64,000 nucleotides of DNA from Kribbella pratensis (GCF_004366075.1 NZ_SODU01000002.1:698647-762646); one strand, 5' to 3'; positions 1-8,512 are shown, numbered from the stretch's first letter. Numbers and translations are program-made. The notes: a model not told the origin generated them from the letters alone.

Positions 1-269
1 TCCGCGCTGGGGTCACGTTCCGCGCTGGGGTCACGTTCCGCGCTGGGGTCACGTTCCGCGCTGGGGTCACGTTCCGCGCTGGGGTCACGTTCCGCGCTGG
101 GGTCACGTTCCGCGCTGGGGTCACGTTCCGCGCCGGGGTCACCTCCCACGCTGGGGTCACGTCCCGCGCCGGGGTCACGTCCCGCGCCGGGGTCACCTCC
201 CACGCCGAGGTCACCTCCCGCGTCGGCGTCGCCTTCCATGCCGGGTCACCTTCCATGCCGACGTCACCT
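1..269. repeat. 18-bp tandem repeat array at window edge
   Basis: Seven identical head-to-tail copies of an 18-bp unit (TCCGCGCTGGGGTCACGT) occupy 1-126. About eight progressively diverged copies follow to 269. Identity is highest at the window edge, so the array probably continues to the left. Because 18 is a multiple of three, the unit stays open in five of six frames; for example the minus strand reads Asp-Pro-Ser-Ala-Glu-Arg repeated, with an ATG at 239. It may therefore be the repetitive end of a protein gene cut by the window, or an intergenic minisatellite. The sequence here does not decide between these. Confidence 0.9.
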
Positions 270-300
270 TCAAGGAATGATCGCTTGAAGGTGAGACGTC
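260..300 (-). terminator. hairpin downstream of the HNH gene
   Basis: A 10-bp perfect inverted repeat, CACCTTCAAG (265-274) and CTTGAAGGTG (284-293), is extended by GACGT/ACGTC outer arms with a 2-nt bulge. It lies just past the stop codon of the minus-strand HNH gene, where a transcription terminator would be expected. No T-run follows, so the call rests on position and stem strength. Confidence 0.5.
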
Positions 301-309
301 GGGTGTGGA

Positions 310-2622
310 TCAGAAGGGTGGCGGGTGATCCGGAGATCGGCTGACAGAGGTGGGCGTGTTGGCGTGTGGAGTGATGGGACCGCGGGCGGGTGGGACGGTG
401 GTGTAGCGGTGGCCGGTGGGGGCAGTGAGAGTGACGGAGCCGTCGGGGTGGGTGGTGCTTTTCCATCCCCATGCCGGGGTGTCCTTGATGACGTGGTGGT
501 ATTCGCAGTAGGGCACTAGCCCGGTCAGGTTTGTCCGGCCGGATTGTTTGAATGGTGTGGCGTGGTCGCGGTCGCATTGGCGTGAGGTGCGGTTGCAGCC
601 GGGCCAGGCGCAGACGGGGTGGCGGGCGAGCAGGGTTTCGGTGACGACCGTGCCGGGGTCGTGGCGGGTGGTGGATGCGTCGAGGACGGTGCCGTTGGTG
701 GGGTCGGTGAGGAGTCGTCGCCAGGTGCCGTCGCTCGCGATGCGGCGGGCCATTTCGGCTGGGATGGGTCCGTAGCCGGTGAGTTCGCAGGGGTCGTCGT
801 CCACGCCGAGGAGGGTGGTGATGGGGACGAGGACCTCGATGTGGGGTCGTCGGCGGTGTTGGTCGGGTAGTCGGCGGCCGAGCCAGTCCAGGCCGTTGTG
901 CAGCATGTGTTCGAACACGTCGGCTACTACGTCGGCTCGTCGTTGCTCGACGTTCCGCTCGTCCTTTGCCCGCTGACCTGACTCCTTCTCGGCCGGTCCA
1001 CCGGAGAAATCCGGTCCGGACTCGGCGGTTCCGGTGACATCGTCAGCCCCGGCAGCGTCAGCCCCGGCAGCGTCAGCCTCGTCGGCGTTGGACGTGGCGT
1101 TGAACGTGGTGTTGGCGTCGGTCCTCCGAGCCCCGGAGATCGCGTCGGTTGTCGCGCTGGTGTCGGCGTCGGTTGTGGCGCTGGAGTTGCGAGCGCCCGG
1201 GAACGCGTCGTCGAACTCCACGGAGCGGCGGCGATCACGTGGCGGATCGGTGACGGCGGTGTTGTCCGCGCTGTCGTTGTTGCCCGGGATGCCGGCAGTG
1301 CCTGAGGTGCTCGCGTTGCCCGCGGCGTTGTCCGTGCTGTCGCCGTTGCCCAAGCTGCTGGCGTTGCCCGGGGTGCTGGCAGTGCCCGGGGTGCTGGCAG
1401 TGCCTGGGGTACAAGCAGCGCCTGGGGTACAAGCAGCGCCCGGGGTACAAGCAGCGCCCGGGGTACAAGCAGCGCCCGGGGTGCTGGGGGTGCTCGCGGT
1501 GTTCTGCGTGGCGGTCGTGTTGCGGTGGTGCGAGGCCGGCGCGTCGGTGCCTGCGGTGTTTGGGGTGTGCGCGGTGTTTTGCGGGGCGGTCGTGTTGCAG
1601 TGGCGCGGGCCCGGCGTGTCGGTGCCTGCGGTGTTGGGCTTGCCGGTGGGGTGGGTCGTCTGGGTGGGGTTGGTGGTGGGGCTTGTTCGTTTGGCGAGGT
1701 CGGCCATGGCTTGGATGACGACCCACATTTGCTGGATCTTGTCGGCGGTGTGTACGACCCAGAGCCCGGCCATGCCGTCCGTGAGCGGGACGATTTTGCA
1801 GGTGCGCTCCGCGACCGCGGTGCGGTGTCGCTCCGCGGTGTCGTGGGTGGTGTGTTTGGCGACCTGGCGGCGCAGGGATGCGTTCAGGTTGGCGTGGGTT
1901 TGGCCGGGGGCGCGGCGCAGCACGTGTGCCTCGACGGCTTGGGCGGCTGTGTCGGACAGGGCGCGGGTGGCCTCGGAGATCGCGAGGGCTTTGGCGAAGC
2001 TCAGGGCGCCGCAGCGCAGCGCGGTGTGGGTGGCCGGCAGGGTGCCGGTCAGGTGGAGTGCGGTGTCGATGTGTCGGGCTGCGGTGTTGGTGGACAGCCG
2101 CAGTGCGGCGCCGACTTCGGCCGCCCAGGATCGTTCGGGGTCGATCGGCCGGCCGGTGGAGTCGATCTGGGTGGGGCGGGGGATCTCGGTGGCTTGGGCC
2201 TTGCGTTGGCGGTGGAACGAGGCCATCGCCGAGGTCTTGATGGCCGCGGCCCAGGCTTCCATGCGGGCTGCGGCCTTCATGGCCTCGATCAGCGCGATCG
2301 GTGACTCGCACTGTGGTCGCAGCTCCTCCAGCGCCGCGGCGAGCTCGGCGCCGGGCGGCAGGAAGACCCAGGCGGGTGCTTTCAGGCGAAGCATCTCGCG
2401 TTCGGCCTCGTCCTGCTCGACCCCGGCCCACAGTTCCCATTCCAGTCCGTCCACCCGCGACATCGGCGGCAGGTCCTCGTACCAGTCCTCCTCGTCCAGA
2501 TAGCGCGGAGGACATGGATCCGCGAGGTCGGGCAAGTCATCCGGCGGCACCAGCGCCCACGCAGCCTCGGCTCCGGCGAGTGCCTGCTCGCCGGGAAGCT
2601 GTGCCATCACCACCGCCGTCAT
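310..2622 (-). CDS. DUF222 / HNH endonuclease (13E12 repeat family-like)
   Basis: This is a long actinobacterial HNH endonuclease of the DUF222 (13E12 REP-like) family. The N-terminal ~300 residues are the helical DUF222 region. Residues ~330-590 are a low-complexity Thr/Ala/Asn/Pro linker that includes hexapeptide repeats (TPGAAC, TPGTAS). The C-terminal HNH domain shows CAWPGC, DRDH and YCEYHH at about 670-715, which supply the zinc-binding cysteines and metal-binding histidines. A longer start at 2640 exists, but it lies inside an SOS-like palindrome, so the ATG at 2622 (or 2607) is preferred. The family is multicopy in actinobacteria. Its cellular role is not settled, although several mycobacterial members are LexA-controlled. 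The linker makes this protein longer than usual. Confidence 0.85.
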   Translation of the reverse strand: MTAVVMAQLPGEQALAGAEAAWALVPPDDLPDLADPCPPRYLDEEDWYEDLPPMSRVDGLEWELWAGVEQDEAEREMLRLKAPAWVFLPPGAELAAALEELRPQCESPIALIEAMKAAARMEAWAAAIKTSAMASFHRQRKAQATEIPRPTQIDSTGRPIDPERSWAAEVGAALRLSTNTAARHIDTALHLTGTLPATHTALRCGALSFAKALAISEATRALSDTAAQAVEAHVLRRAPGQTHANLNASLRRQVAKHTTHDTAERHRTAVAERTCKIVPLTDGMAGLWVVHTADKIQQMWVVIQAMADLAKRTSPTTNPTQTTHPTGKPNTAGTDTPGPRHCNTTAPQNTAHTPNTAGTDAPASHHRNTTATQNTASTPSTPGAACTPGAACTPGAACTPGAACTPGTASTPGTASTPGNASSLGNGDSTDNAAGNASTSGTAGIPGNNDSADNTAVTDPPRDRRRSVEFDDAFPGARNSSATTDADTSATTDAISGARRTDANTTFNATSNADEADAAGADAAGADDVTGTAESGPDFSGGPAEKESGQRAKDERNVEQRRADVVADVFEHMLHNGLDWLGRRLPDQHRRRPHIEVLVPITTLLGVDDDPCELTGYGPIPAEMARRIASDGTWRRLLTDPTNGTVLDASTTRHDPGTVVTETLLARHPVCAWPGCNRTSRQCDRDHATPFKQSGRTNLTGLVPYCEYHHVIKDTPAWGWKSTTHPDGSVTLTAPTGHRYTTVPPARGPITPHANTPTSVSRSPDHPPPF
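1366..1484 (-). repeat. 18-bp coding tandem repeats inside the HNH gene
   Basis: About six or seven 18-bp units lie in frame in the linker of the HNH gene. Four are near-identical GGGGTACAAGCAGCG-type units and three are GGGGTGCTGGCAGTG-type units. They encode TPGAAC and TPGTAS hexapeptides. The period matches the noncoding array at 1-269, but the sequence differs. Such repeats can change copy number without shifting the frame. Confidence 0.85.
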
Positions 2623-2632
2623 GGACCTATAT

Positions 2633-2648
2633 TGGAACATGCGTTCGA
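2633..2648. promoter_or_regulatory. LexA/SOS box-like palindrome at the HNH start
   Basis: The sequence TGGAACATGCGTTCGA differs at one position from the mycobacterial LexA consensus TCGAAC-N4-GTTCGA. It overlaps the most upstream start codon of the HNH gene and would lie over the promoter of a transcript starting at the ATG at 2622. 13E12-family genes of Mycobacterium tuberculosis are known SOS genes, so LexA control is a reasonable inference here. Confidence 0.7.
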
Positions 2649-2700
2649 CTCAAGCAAACGCGTGGATCCGCGATGTGGCCCGATGGTGACAAGCCGAACG

Positions 2701-3252
2701 TCAGGCGTCGAGGTACAGGGCCGCGAGCCGCGGCAGGCGCGTCTGCAGATCGTCCTCGTCGTCGAAGTCGATCTCCTTGCCGGCGGGGAGGTCCGGGGTG
2801 TCCGGGGCGTCGCGGTCGACGGCCTTCCAGTACGCCGCCTCGTCGCCGGTCAGGTTCTTGTAGGCGTGACTGCCGACGTGCAGCATCCCTTCGCCGTCGA
2901 AGCCCTCGAACCCCTCCGGCCGGTCCTCGTCGACCACATCGGCGAGCGAGTCCGGATCGGTCAGCGCCGCTTCCCACACCTCCCGCCCCTGTGCGAGCAG
3001 CCAGCCCCGGAACGAGTCGAACCCGTCCTCCGAAGCACCGGAGTTGATCAGGTACGCCGCCGCCCACAGATCCCAGCGGTACGACTCGACCTGCAACCGC
3101 GCGAGCTCGGTCCCGAACCCGACGATCTCCTCGGCCTCCGCCGTACCCAGCACCTTGGTCAGCGCGTCCGCAACTCCGTCCGCATCAGCCACGGTGTCAT
3201 CCACCGAGGCCCGCGCATCCTCGACCAGACCCCAGAACGCATCCCTGTCCAC
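2701..3252 (-). CDS. DUF4240 domain protein
   Basis: A soluble protein of about 183 residues that matches the DUF4240 pattern. The N-terminus has the DRDAFWGLVEDA helix, followed by FGTELARLQVESYRWDLWAA and a FDSFRGWLLAQG segment. The second half is acidic and includes the GSHAYKNLTG stretch typical of the family. No signal peptide or membrane segment is visible. Several starts are possible; GTG at 3252 places the protein start where the family usually begins, and TTG at 3258 is the longer alternative. The molecular function of DUF4240 is unknown. It lies 78 bp from the HNH gene on the same strand, with no sign of coupling. Confidence 0.75.
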   Translation of the reverse strand: MDRDAFWGLVEDARASVDDTVADADGVADALTKVLGTAEAEEIVGFGTELARLQVESYRWDLWAAAYLINSGASEDGFDSFRGWLLAQGREVWEAALTDPDSLADVVDEDRPEGFEGFDGEGMLHVGSHAYKNLTGDEAAYWKAVDRDAPDTPDLPAGKEIDFDDEDDLQTRLPRLAALYLDA

Positions 3253-3308
3253 CCCCAAACCATCTCACCGACCCCGGGTCCAACGGGAGCGCTGATCGAG
3301 GATGATCT

Positions 3309-4781
3309 TCAGATAGATGGCTCAGGCGTTCCGGGCCGGCCGCCTGCCAGGCTCGGAGACGGCTGCCCAGCACCTTCCGTGTCCCACCGATCGTCGGGGG
3401 CGTCCGGGTGCAGTGCGTGACCGTCCTCGGGCTGCTGAGGGATCTCGTCGGCCTCGGCTCCGTCCTGCGACGACAACGCGGTGGACGTCAGCGCCGGTCG
3501 TTCGTCCGAAGTCTCCGGTACTTCGCGTAGTCGCGGCGGTGCTGCCGTCCAGGCCCGCAGGTCCTGCACGATGTCGCCGTAGAAGGTGTTGATCGCGTTC
3601 TCCACCGAGTCGATGAAGGAGCCGCGGCCCCGCCCACGCTTGCTTCCGATCGGTGAGCCGAGTGCGATCCGGAACGAGCGCAGGTCCTTCTTCGGATCCT
3701 CGATGAGCAATGCCGGCTGATCACGGACAGCACGCAGCAACTCCGCCGTACCAGCCCCACGACCATGCATCACGAACGCTTCGACCCTCGTCGAGTCCGG
3801 TGCGTGCCTGAGCTGGCGCAGAAGCCAGTTGACCCGCGTTGTAGCCCGGCCGTCCCGCGGTGCAGCGATGTCGACGTGACAGGTGACAACCCCAGCGCGG
3901 AGATCGGTGGTGACGACCAGCGGCCCCACAGCGTTCTGGATGTTGATCGCTCCTTGAAGCGTCCCCTGCGTACTCATCGACTGCACCAGCGACTGCGAGC
4001 GCAGAGCGGGATCGGCCAGCTGCTTTCGGGACAACGCGGGTGTGACATCCTCACCGAGCTTCCGGCCAAGTTGAAGGCTTACGTAGGTGAGGAGCGCATC
4101 GAACCGGGCAGCAACCTCGGGTGCGCACTTGTCGCCCGCGCGGAGCGTGCCGGAGGCAACGGCCTCCCGGGTCGTCACCCACGAGGGACCCATGTCGTCG
4201 AACTGGAGCGCTCCTGACCGCGGATGCTCGAGGTAACGGATCAGCTCACCGAGGATCCAGGCTTGGTCAGGATCGGCGACGCCCCGATGTTCCTTCTGCA
4301 GCACGGCCTCCGCGAGGACCATCGACCAGGACCAGTGGTGCAGGGCGACCCGCTTGAGCTTCCGCTTGTCGACCGTGGTCGGATGCAGCCCAGCGACGGC
4401 GGGAATCTCGTTCGAGATCGTGATGACGGCATCGAATCCCTGCTCACGGGCGATGTCGAGGTAGGCCTCGAGTTGTTCCGCGTCGAGTGCGTTGACGCCG
4501 GTCTTCACCTCGACGAGCGCCGTCCATTCCTTCTGGCCGCGCCGCGATCGCAGAAGTCCGTCTGGATAAAGGCGCCGCTCGCCCAGGTAGAACGGCACCT
4601 CTATAAACGTCTCCAGTTGTCCTGCGGGTGCTCCCAACGGCTGCGTAAGAACCCGGCCGAACTCGCGCACCGACGACATCACGGCGAGCAGAGCGGACGT
4701 CGCCCGGCGTTCCTGTTCATCAGCGCCGTTGATTCCCGACGTCGGTATCAGACGTGCCTGATGCCAGCTTTCCTCTGTCAT
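3309..4781 (-). CDS. PD-(D/E)XK nuclease-like protein of unknown role
   Basis: A 490-residue protein. Residues ~60-140 carry a restriction-endonuclease-like core: RRLYPDGLLRS supplies the PD, TALVEVKTG the ExK, then LDAEQLEAYLDIA and DAVITISNEI. The middle is mainly helical and contains a second conserved-looking region around GALQFDDMGPSW. The last ~90 residues are disordered and rich in Pro, Asp and Glu. Similar large proteins in actinobacteria are sometimes labelled 'stress response protein', without mechanism. The nuclease-like core suggests nucleic-acid cleavage or binding, but no partner genes adjoin it. The ATG at 4781 has a GGGGGA-type ribosome site just upstream. Confidence 0.7.
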   Translation of the reverse strand: MTEESWHQARLIPTSGINGADEQERRATSALLAVMSSVREFGRVLTQPLGAPAGQLETFIEVPFYLGERRLYPDGLLRSRRGQKEWTALVEVKTGVNALDAEQLEAYLDIAREQGFDAVITISNEIPAVAGLHPTTVDKRKLKRVALHHWSWSMVLAEAVLQKEHRGVADPDQAWILGELIRYLEHPRSGALQFDDMGPSWVTTREAVASGTLRAGDKCAPEVAARFDALLTYVSLQLGRKLGEDVTPALSRKQLADPALRSQSLVQSMSTQGTLQGAINIQNAVGPLVVTTDLRAGVVTCHVDIAAPRDGRATTRVNWLLRQLRHAPDSTRVEAFVMHGRGAGTAELLRAVRDQPALLIEDPKKDLRSFRIALGSPIGSKRGRGRGSFIDSVENAINTFYGDIVQDLRAWTAAPPRLREVPETSDERPALTSTALSSQDGAEADEIPQQPEDGHALHPDAPDDRWDTEGAGQPSPSLAGGRPGTPEPSI

Positions 4782-4900
4782 GTGCCATCCCCCACCAACT
4801 CGTCACGGCCGACCCCCCACAGGCCCGCGTGATCATGCCGTTGAGCACGGCACCCTACGCCTGCCGTCACGCAACGTGAAGGGTTGGTGGAATCTGGTGT

Positions 4901-5845
4901 CTACCAGGCCTCGTCGAGTTGGTTGCGTTGGGCGGGGGTTAGGGAGAGGTTTGCGCCGGTTAGGGCGGTGGTGAGGTAGGTGGGGGTGCTGATGCCGACT
5001 ATGGGGGTGATGGCGGGGGCGCCGCCGGTGAGCCAGGCGAGGACTACTGCCGAGGGGGTGGTGTTGAGGGTGGTGGCCAGGTCGGTGAGGGCCTCCAGGC
5101 GGCGGGTGGTGCCGGGGTGGTGGAAGGCTGGGTCGATCGGGCGGTCGGCGCGGTTCTCGTAGGCACCGGACATCAGCGGGCTGTAGGCGAACAGCTGCTG
5201 CTCCGGGTTGTTCTGTGCGTAGTCGAGGACCTCGTCGGTGATCCAGCCGAAGCGGTGGTCGTGGGTGTGGTCGCGGACGAACGGCCGGGGCTGCAGGTAC
5301 GAGTACCGCAGCTGCAGCGCACTCGGAGCCATCACGCCCAGCTCACCCGCCAGACCGCGCATCCGCTCCACCCGCCAGAGTGCGTAGTTCGACAGCCCGA
5401 GACGGCCGATGGTGCCGGCCGCAGCGTGCTTGCCGAACGCGGCGACGGTCTCCTCGAGTGGAGTGGACCTGTCGTCGCGGTGTGCCCAGTAGAGGTCGAT
5501 GTGGTCGACACCGAGGCGGCGCAGCGAGGTCTCGAGCGCAGTGTCGATCGCCTTGGAGCCCAGGCCTTCCGAGTGTTCGGGCCAGCTGCCGGGCCAGAGC
5601 GGTTCGCACCCGACCTTGGTCGCCAGCTTGACCCGGTCCCGTACGCCGGGCCGCTGGGCGAACCACCTCCCGAGCAGCTCCTCACTCTGGCCACCGTGTC
5701 CGCTCGGGTCCTGCCAGAACGCGTAGCAGTTCGCAGTGTCGATCCACTCCCCGCCCGCGTCCACATAAGCATCCAGCAACCGGAACGAGGTCTCTTCGTC
5801 GATCCGCGTCCCGTACTCCATAGCGCCCAGCGCAAGATTCACCAT
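4901..5845 (-). CDS. aldo/keto reductase
   Basis: An NADPH-dependent aldo/keto reductase of about 314 residues, the usual length. Visible motifs are the active-site D-x-A-N-x-Y (IDTANCYAF, ~37-45), the Lys strand (KLATKVG), the His region (DLYWAHRDD) and the cofactor loop LGLSNYALWR. The TTG at 5851 gives a slightly longer reading, but the ATG at 5845 starts directly with the MVNLALGAMEYG strand expected in the family. It lies 24-30 bp downstream of the alpha/beta hydrolase gene on the same strand, so the two are probably cotranscribed. The substrate cannot be told. Confidence 0.9.
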   Translation of the reverse strand: MVNLALGAMEYGTRIDEETSFRLLDAYVDAGGEWIDTANCYAFWQDPSGHGGQSEELLGRWFAQRPGVRDRVKLATKVGCEPLWPGSWPEHSEGLGSKAIDTALETSLRRLGVDHIDLYWAHRDDRSTPLEETVAAFGKHAAAGTIGRLGLSNYALWRVERMRGLAGELGVMAPSALQLRYSYLQPRPFVRDHTHDHRFGWITDEVLDYAQNNPEQQLFAYSPLMSGAYENRADRPIDPAFHHPGTTRRLEALTDLATTLNTTPSAVVLAWLTGGAPAITPIVGISTPTYLTTALTGANLSLTPAQRNQLDEAW

Positions 5846-5874
5846 GCGCAAGAGCCAACAAGCTGGAGCGCGCC

Positions 5875-6678
5875 CTAGGTCAAGTCCGCGAATTCCCGCA
5901 GTACCGGAGCCAGCGTCGCCGCCTCGGTCCCGTGGTTCTCTCCGGGGATCGCCTTCAATGTCGCGGTAGGCAGGTGCTCGGCCACGGCCCTGGCTCCGGC
6001 GGACAGCGCGGGCCAGGTCTGGTCGCCGTACAGAACCAGGACCGGAACCTTCACGTCCGCCCAGCGGTCGGCAGGCAGCGGGTTGCCCGACATCGTGGTC
6101 CCCATGATGCGGCCGTCGTACGAGATCGTGTGCGCGATCTCCTCGACCGGCGCCCAGTACGGCGACTGCTTCATGCCCGGGATCGCCTCTGCGGGCATCA
6201 TTGCGGCCGCGGTCATGAACAGCTCGGCGGCCTGGTCGCGGCGCCCCTCCGCGACGAACGTCTCGAGCTGCTCGACGTAGTCGGATGGCAGCGGCGGCCG
6301 TACGTCGTCGACGACGACAGGCGGCTCGAACAACACCAGCCCGGCGATCGGCAGCCCCGCAGCCGCGGCGTCCAGCGCCAGCAAACTGCCCGACGACCAG
6401 CCGAAGAGGACGGCCGGCTGACCAGCGTCCTCGATCAAGGCGGCGATGTCCTCGATCTCGCGCTGGATCGCGTACGGCGCGGTGTCGCCACTCTCGCCCC
6501 GCCCACGCCGGTCGTACGCGTACGTCCGGAAGCTGTCGGTCAGCAGCTTCCCGACCTCGTCGTTCACCGGGTTCACCGCCCGGTGTGCGGTCGCCCCGTC
6601 GATCAGGATCAGCGGCCTGCCCTGGCCGTACGCCTCGAAGGCGATCGCGGTGCCGTCGGCCGAAGTCACGGTGCTCAT
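5875..6678 (-). CDS. alpha/beta hydrolase
   Basis: A single-domain alpha/beta hydrolase of 267 residues. The nucleophile elbow GWSSGS carries the catalytic Ser at about 93, the DRRGRGESG stretch precedes it, VLVLYGDQ is the acid strand, and GENHGTEA carries the catalytic His. The ATG has a strong purine-rich ribosome site (GGAGAGGGGAAG). The gene is divergent from a TetR regulator, and two TetR-type operators lie between them. The likely picture is repression of this gene and the downstream aldo/keto reductase by that regulator, relieved by a small molecule that these enzymes process. Confidence 0.9.
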   Translation of the reverse strand: MSTVTSADGTAIAFEAYGQGRPLILIDGATAHRAVNPVNDEVGKLLTDSFRTYAYDRRGRGESGDTAPYAIQREIEDIAALIEDAGQPAVLFGWSSGSLLALDAAAAGLPIAGLVLFEPPVVVDDVRPPLPSDYVEQLETFVAEGRRDQAAELFMTAAAMMPAEAIPGMKQSPYWAPVEEIAHTISYDGRIMGTTMSGNPLPADRWADVKVPVLVLYGDQTWPALSAGARAVAEHLPTATLKAIPGENHGTEAATLAPVLREFADLT

Positions 6679-6702
6679 GCTTCTTCCCCTCTCCTATGAA
6701 GA

Positions 6703-6744
6703 ACTAGACCGTACAGTACTCATCAGAGAACTGGACTGTCTAGT
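6703..6744. promoter_or_regulatory. paired TetR-type operators
   Basis: Two imperfect 15-bp palindromes, ACTAGACCGTACAGT (6703-6717) and ACTGGACTGTCTAGT (6730-6744), lie between the divergent hydrolase and TetR genes. They are also near reverse complements of each other (13 of 15 positions). The second abuts the TetR start codon at 6745, leaving no room for a ribosome site, so the regulator mRNA may be leaderless. The arrangement predicts autoregulation and control of the hydrolase. Confidence 0.75.
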
Positions 6745-7416
6745 ATGATTTTCCGCATGGAGCGAGTGGAGCAGGCAGAGATCGAGGGACGGACGCCCCG
6801 CAAACGCCGCGCGATCCTGGCCGCGGCGACCGAGGTCTTCCTCAGCCACGGGTACCTCGGCGCGAGCATGGACGAGGTCGCAGCCAAGGCCGGCGTCTCC
6901 AAACAAACCGTCTACAAGCAGTTCGAGAACAAGGAGCGCCTGTTCGCCGAGATCGTCCTCGGCACCAGCGACCAACTGCTGGACGGCCTCCAGCAGGCGT
7001 ACGTCGACACGCTCGAAGGGGCCGCCGACGCGCGCGAAGCCCTGCGTGCGTTGGCGCATCGCCTGCTCCAGAGCCTCACCGCCGACAGCGTCCTGCAGCT
7101 CCGCCGGCTCGTGATCGCCGAGGCGGACCGGTTCCCCGAGGTGTGCGGCGCCTGGTTCAACAGCGGCTTCGAGAAGTCCCTCGACGCGCTCGGGCAGGCG
7201 CTGACCCGGTTGAGCGACCGCGGTCTGTTGAAGCGACTCGACGACCCGACGCTGGCGGCGTACCAGTTCGCCGGTCTGGTGATGTACAAGCCGATGAACC
7301 GCGCCATGTTCGCGGGCACCCGGCAGCGCCCGAAGCCCGGTGAGCTCGAGAAGCTCGCCGACCAAGCCGCCGAGGTCTTCCTCGCGGCCTACGGACTAGA
7401 GCGTTCCGCGCGTTGA
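6745..7416 (+). CDS. TetR/AcrR family transcriptional regulator
   Basis: A TetR-family repressor of 223 residues. The N-terminal HTH (about residues 18-62) is clear: RRAILAAATEVFLSHGY, then MDEVAAKAGVSKQTVYKQF, then ENKERLF. The C-terminal part is a helical ligand-binding domain resembling the AefR/TetR_C_7 type (LRRLVIAEADRFPEV, AGLVMYKPMNRAMF). It is transcribed away from the alpha/beta hydrolase with paired operators between. An internal ATG at 6757 is an alternative start. Its 3' end overlaps the convergent LacI-type gene by about 21 bp. Confidence 0.92.
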   Translation: MIFRMERVEQAEIEGRTPRKRRAILAAATEVFLSHGYLGASMDEVAAKAGVSKQTVYKQFENKERLFAEIVLGTSDQLLDGLQQAYVDTLEGAADAREALRALAHRLLQSLTADSVLQLRRLVIAEADRFPEVCGAWFNSGFEKSLDALGQALTRLSDRGLLKRLDDPTLAAYQFAGLVMYKPMNRAMFAGTRQRPKPGELEKLADQAAEVFLAAYGLERSAR

Positions 7417-8472
7417 CGTGCGAACCACCAGCTCCGGCGTGAACGTCACGCGCTGGTGCTCGTGGTCCGGGTTCGACGACTCGTCCAGCAGCAACTCCGC
7501 GGCCGTGCGGCCGAGCAGCTGCCGCGGCTGACGCACCGAGGTCAGCGGTACGGCGGCCGCCTCCGCGAACTCGATGTCGTCGTACCCGACGATCGCGAGA
7601 TCCTCCGGAACGCGCAGCCCGAGGCTCACGCACTGTTGCAGCAATCCCAACGCCAGCAGGTCGTTCGCGCAGAACGCGGCCGTCGGCCGGCGATCCGCCG
7701 GGAGCCCCGCAAGTCGTTGCCCAGCGCCCCTACCTTCGGCGACCGTCAGTGCGCCGGTGGTCAACTCGATCAGGTCCGCCATCGGCCTCCCGGCGGTCCG
7801 CAGCGCACGGCGAGCACCGTCGCGGCGGTCGATGACCTGCCCGATCGTGTTCGGCCCGCCGACGTACGCGATCCGCTCGTGGCCGAGCTCCAGCAGATGC
7901 GAGATCGCGAGCTCGCCGCCGAGGACGTCGTTCACCGCGACTGAGCAGTGCGAGGCGTCGTCGAGCGCGCGGTCGACCACGACCACCGGCGTACCGCGCG
8001 ACGGCAGCTTCCGCAGGCGGGACGAGTTCTGGTCGATCGGCGTGATCAGGATGCCCTGGACGCGTTGCTGCTCGAGCAGATCGAGGTACGCCGCCTCGCG
8101 GTCGACGTCCTCACTACTGGTACAGAGGAACACCGAGAGGCCGGCCGCCTGCGCCGCCTCCTCGACGCCCTTCGCGACATCGGTGAAGAACGGGTTGCCG
8201 GCGTCGAGCATCACGTACGCGAGGATCCGGCTGGAGCCGGCCCGCAGTTGCCGCGCCGACTCGTTCCGGACGAAGCCGAGCGAGGCCATCGCGGCCTCGA
8301 CCTTCGCCCGGGTCAGGGGGCTGACGACCTCGGGACGGTTCAGGACGTTGGACACGGTCCCCAGCGAGACCCCGGCGGCCGCGGCGACCGCCTTCACCCC
8401 GGCGGCGTGCGGCTTCGGCGCACGGCGTCGCCGGGTGCGCTCGGGCACGGCTTCCGCGTCATCCACCGACAC
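7396..8472 (-). CDS. LacI-family regulator, probable rhamnose repressor
   Basis: A LacI/GalR family protein of about 358 residues. The N-terminal HTH VKAVAAAAGVSLGTVSNVLN and hinge (RQLRAGSSRILAYV) are followed by a periplasmic-binding-protein-like sensor domain with GNPFFTDVAKG and the VGYDDIEFA strand near the end. The GTG at 8472 is preferred because GGAGGGAGG lies 5 nt upstream; the longer reading to 8499 has no ribosome site. It is divergent from the rhamnose genes, and LacI-like operators lie in the gap, so it most likely represses them until rhamnose or a derivative binds. The identity of the inducer is inference. Confidence 0.9.
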   Translation of the reverse strand: MSVDDAEAVPERTRRRRAPKPHAAGVKAVAAAAGVSLGTVSNVLNRPEVVSPLTRAKVEAAMASLGFVRNESARQLRAGSSRILAYVMLDAGNPFFTDVAKGVEEAAQAAGLSVFLCTSSEDVDREAAYLDLLEQQRVQGILITPIDQNSSRLRKLPSRGTPVVVVDRALDDASHCSVAVNDVLGGELAISHLLELGHERIAYVGGPNTIGQVIDRRDGARRALRTAGRPMADLIELTTGALTVAEGRGAGQRLAGLPADRRPTAAFCANDLLALGLLQQCVSLGLRVPEDLAIVGYDDIEFAEAAAVPLTSVRQPRQLLGRTAAELLLDESSNPDHEHQRVTFTPELVVRTSTRGTL

Positions 8473-8500
8473 GAGAACCTCCCTCCGCGCTGCAAACACT

Positions 8501-8512
8501 TGAAACGTCTTA
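8501..8512. promoter_or_regulatory. LacI-type half-conserved operator
   Basis: TGAAACGTCTTA keeps the left half and centre of the LacI-family operator TGAAACGTTTCA, with two or three changes on the right. It lies 29 bp upstream of the regulator start, suited to autoregulation or to looping with the site at 8633. Confidence 0.5.

Noticed and set aside
1-269. CRISPR array
   Set aside because: The units are contiguous 18-bp repeats without unique spacers and without cas genes.
1034-2503. A 489-residue plus-strand frame over the HNH gene
   Set aside because: It mirrors the repeats of the minus-strand gene; no conserved motif, whereas the minus strand has DUF222 and HNH.
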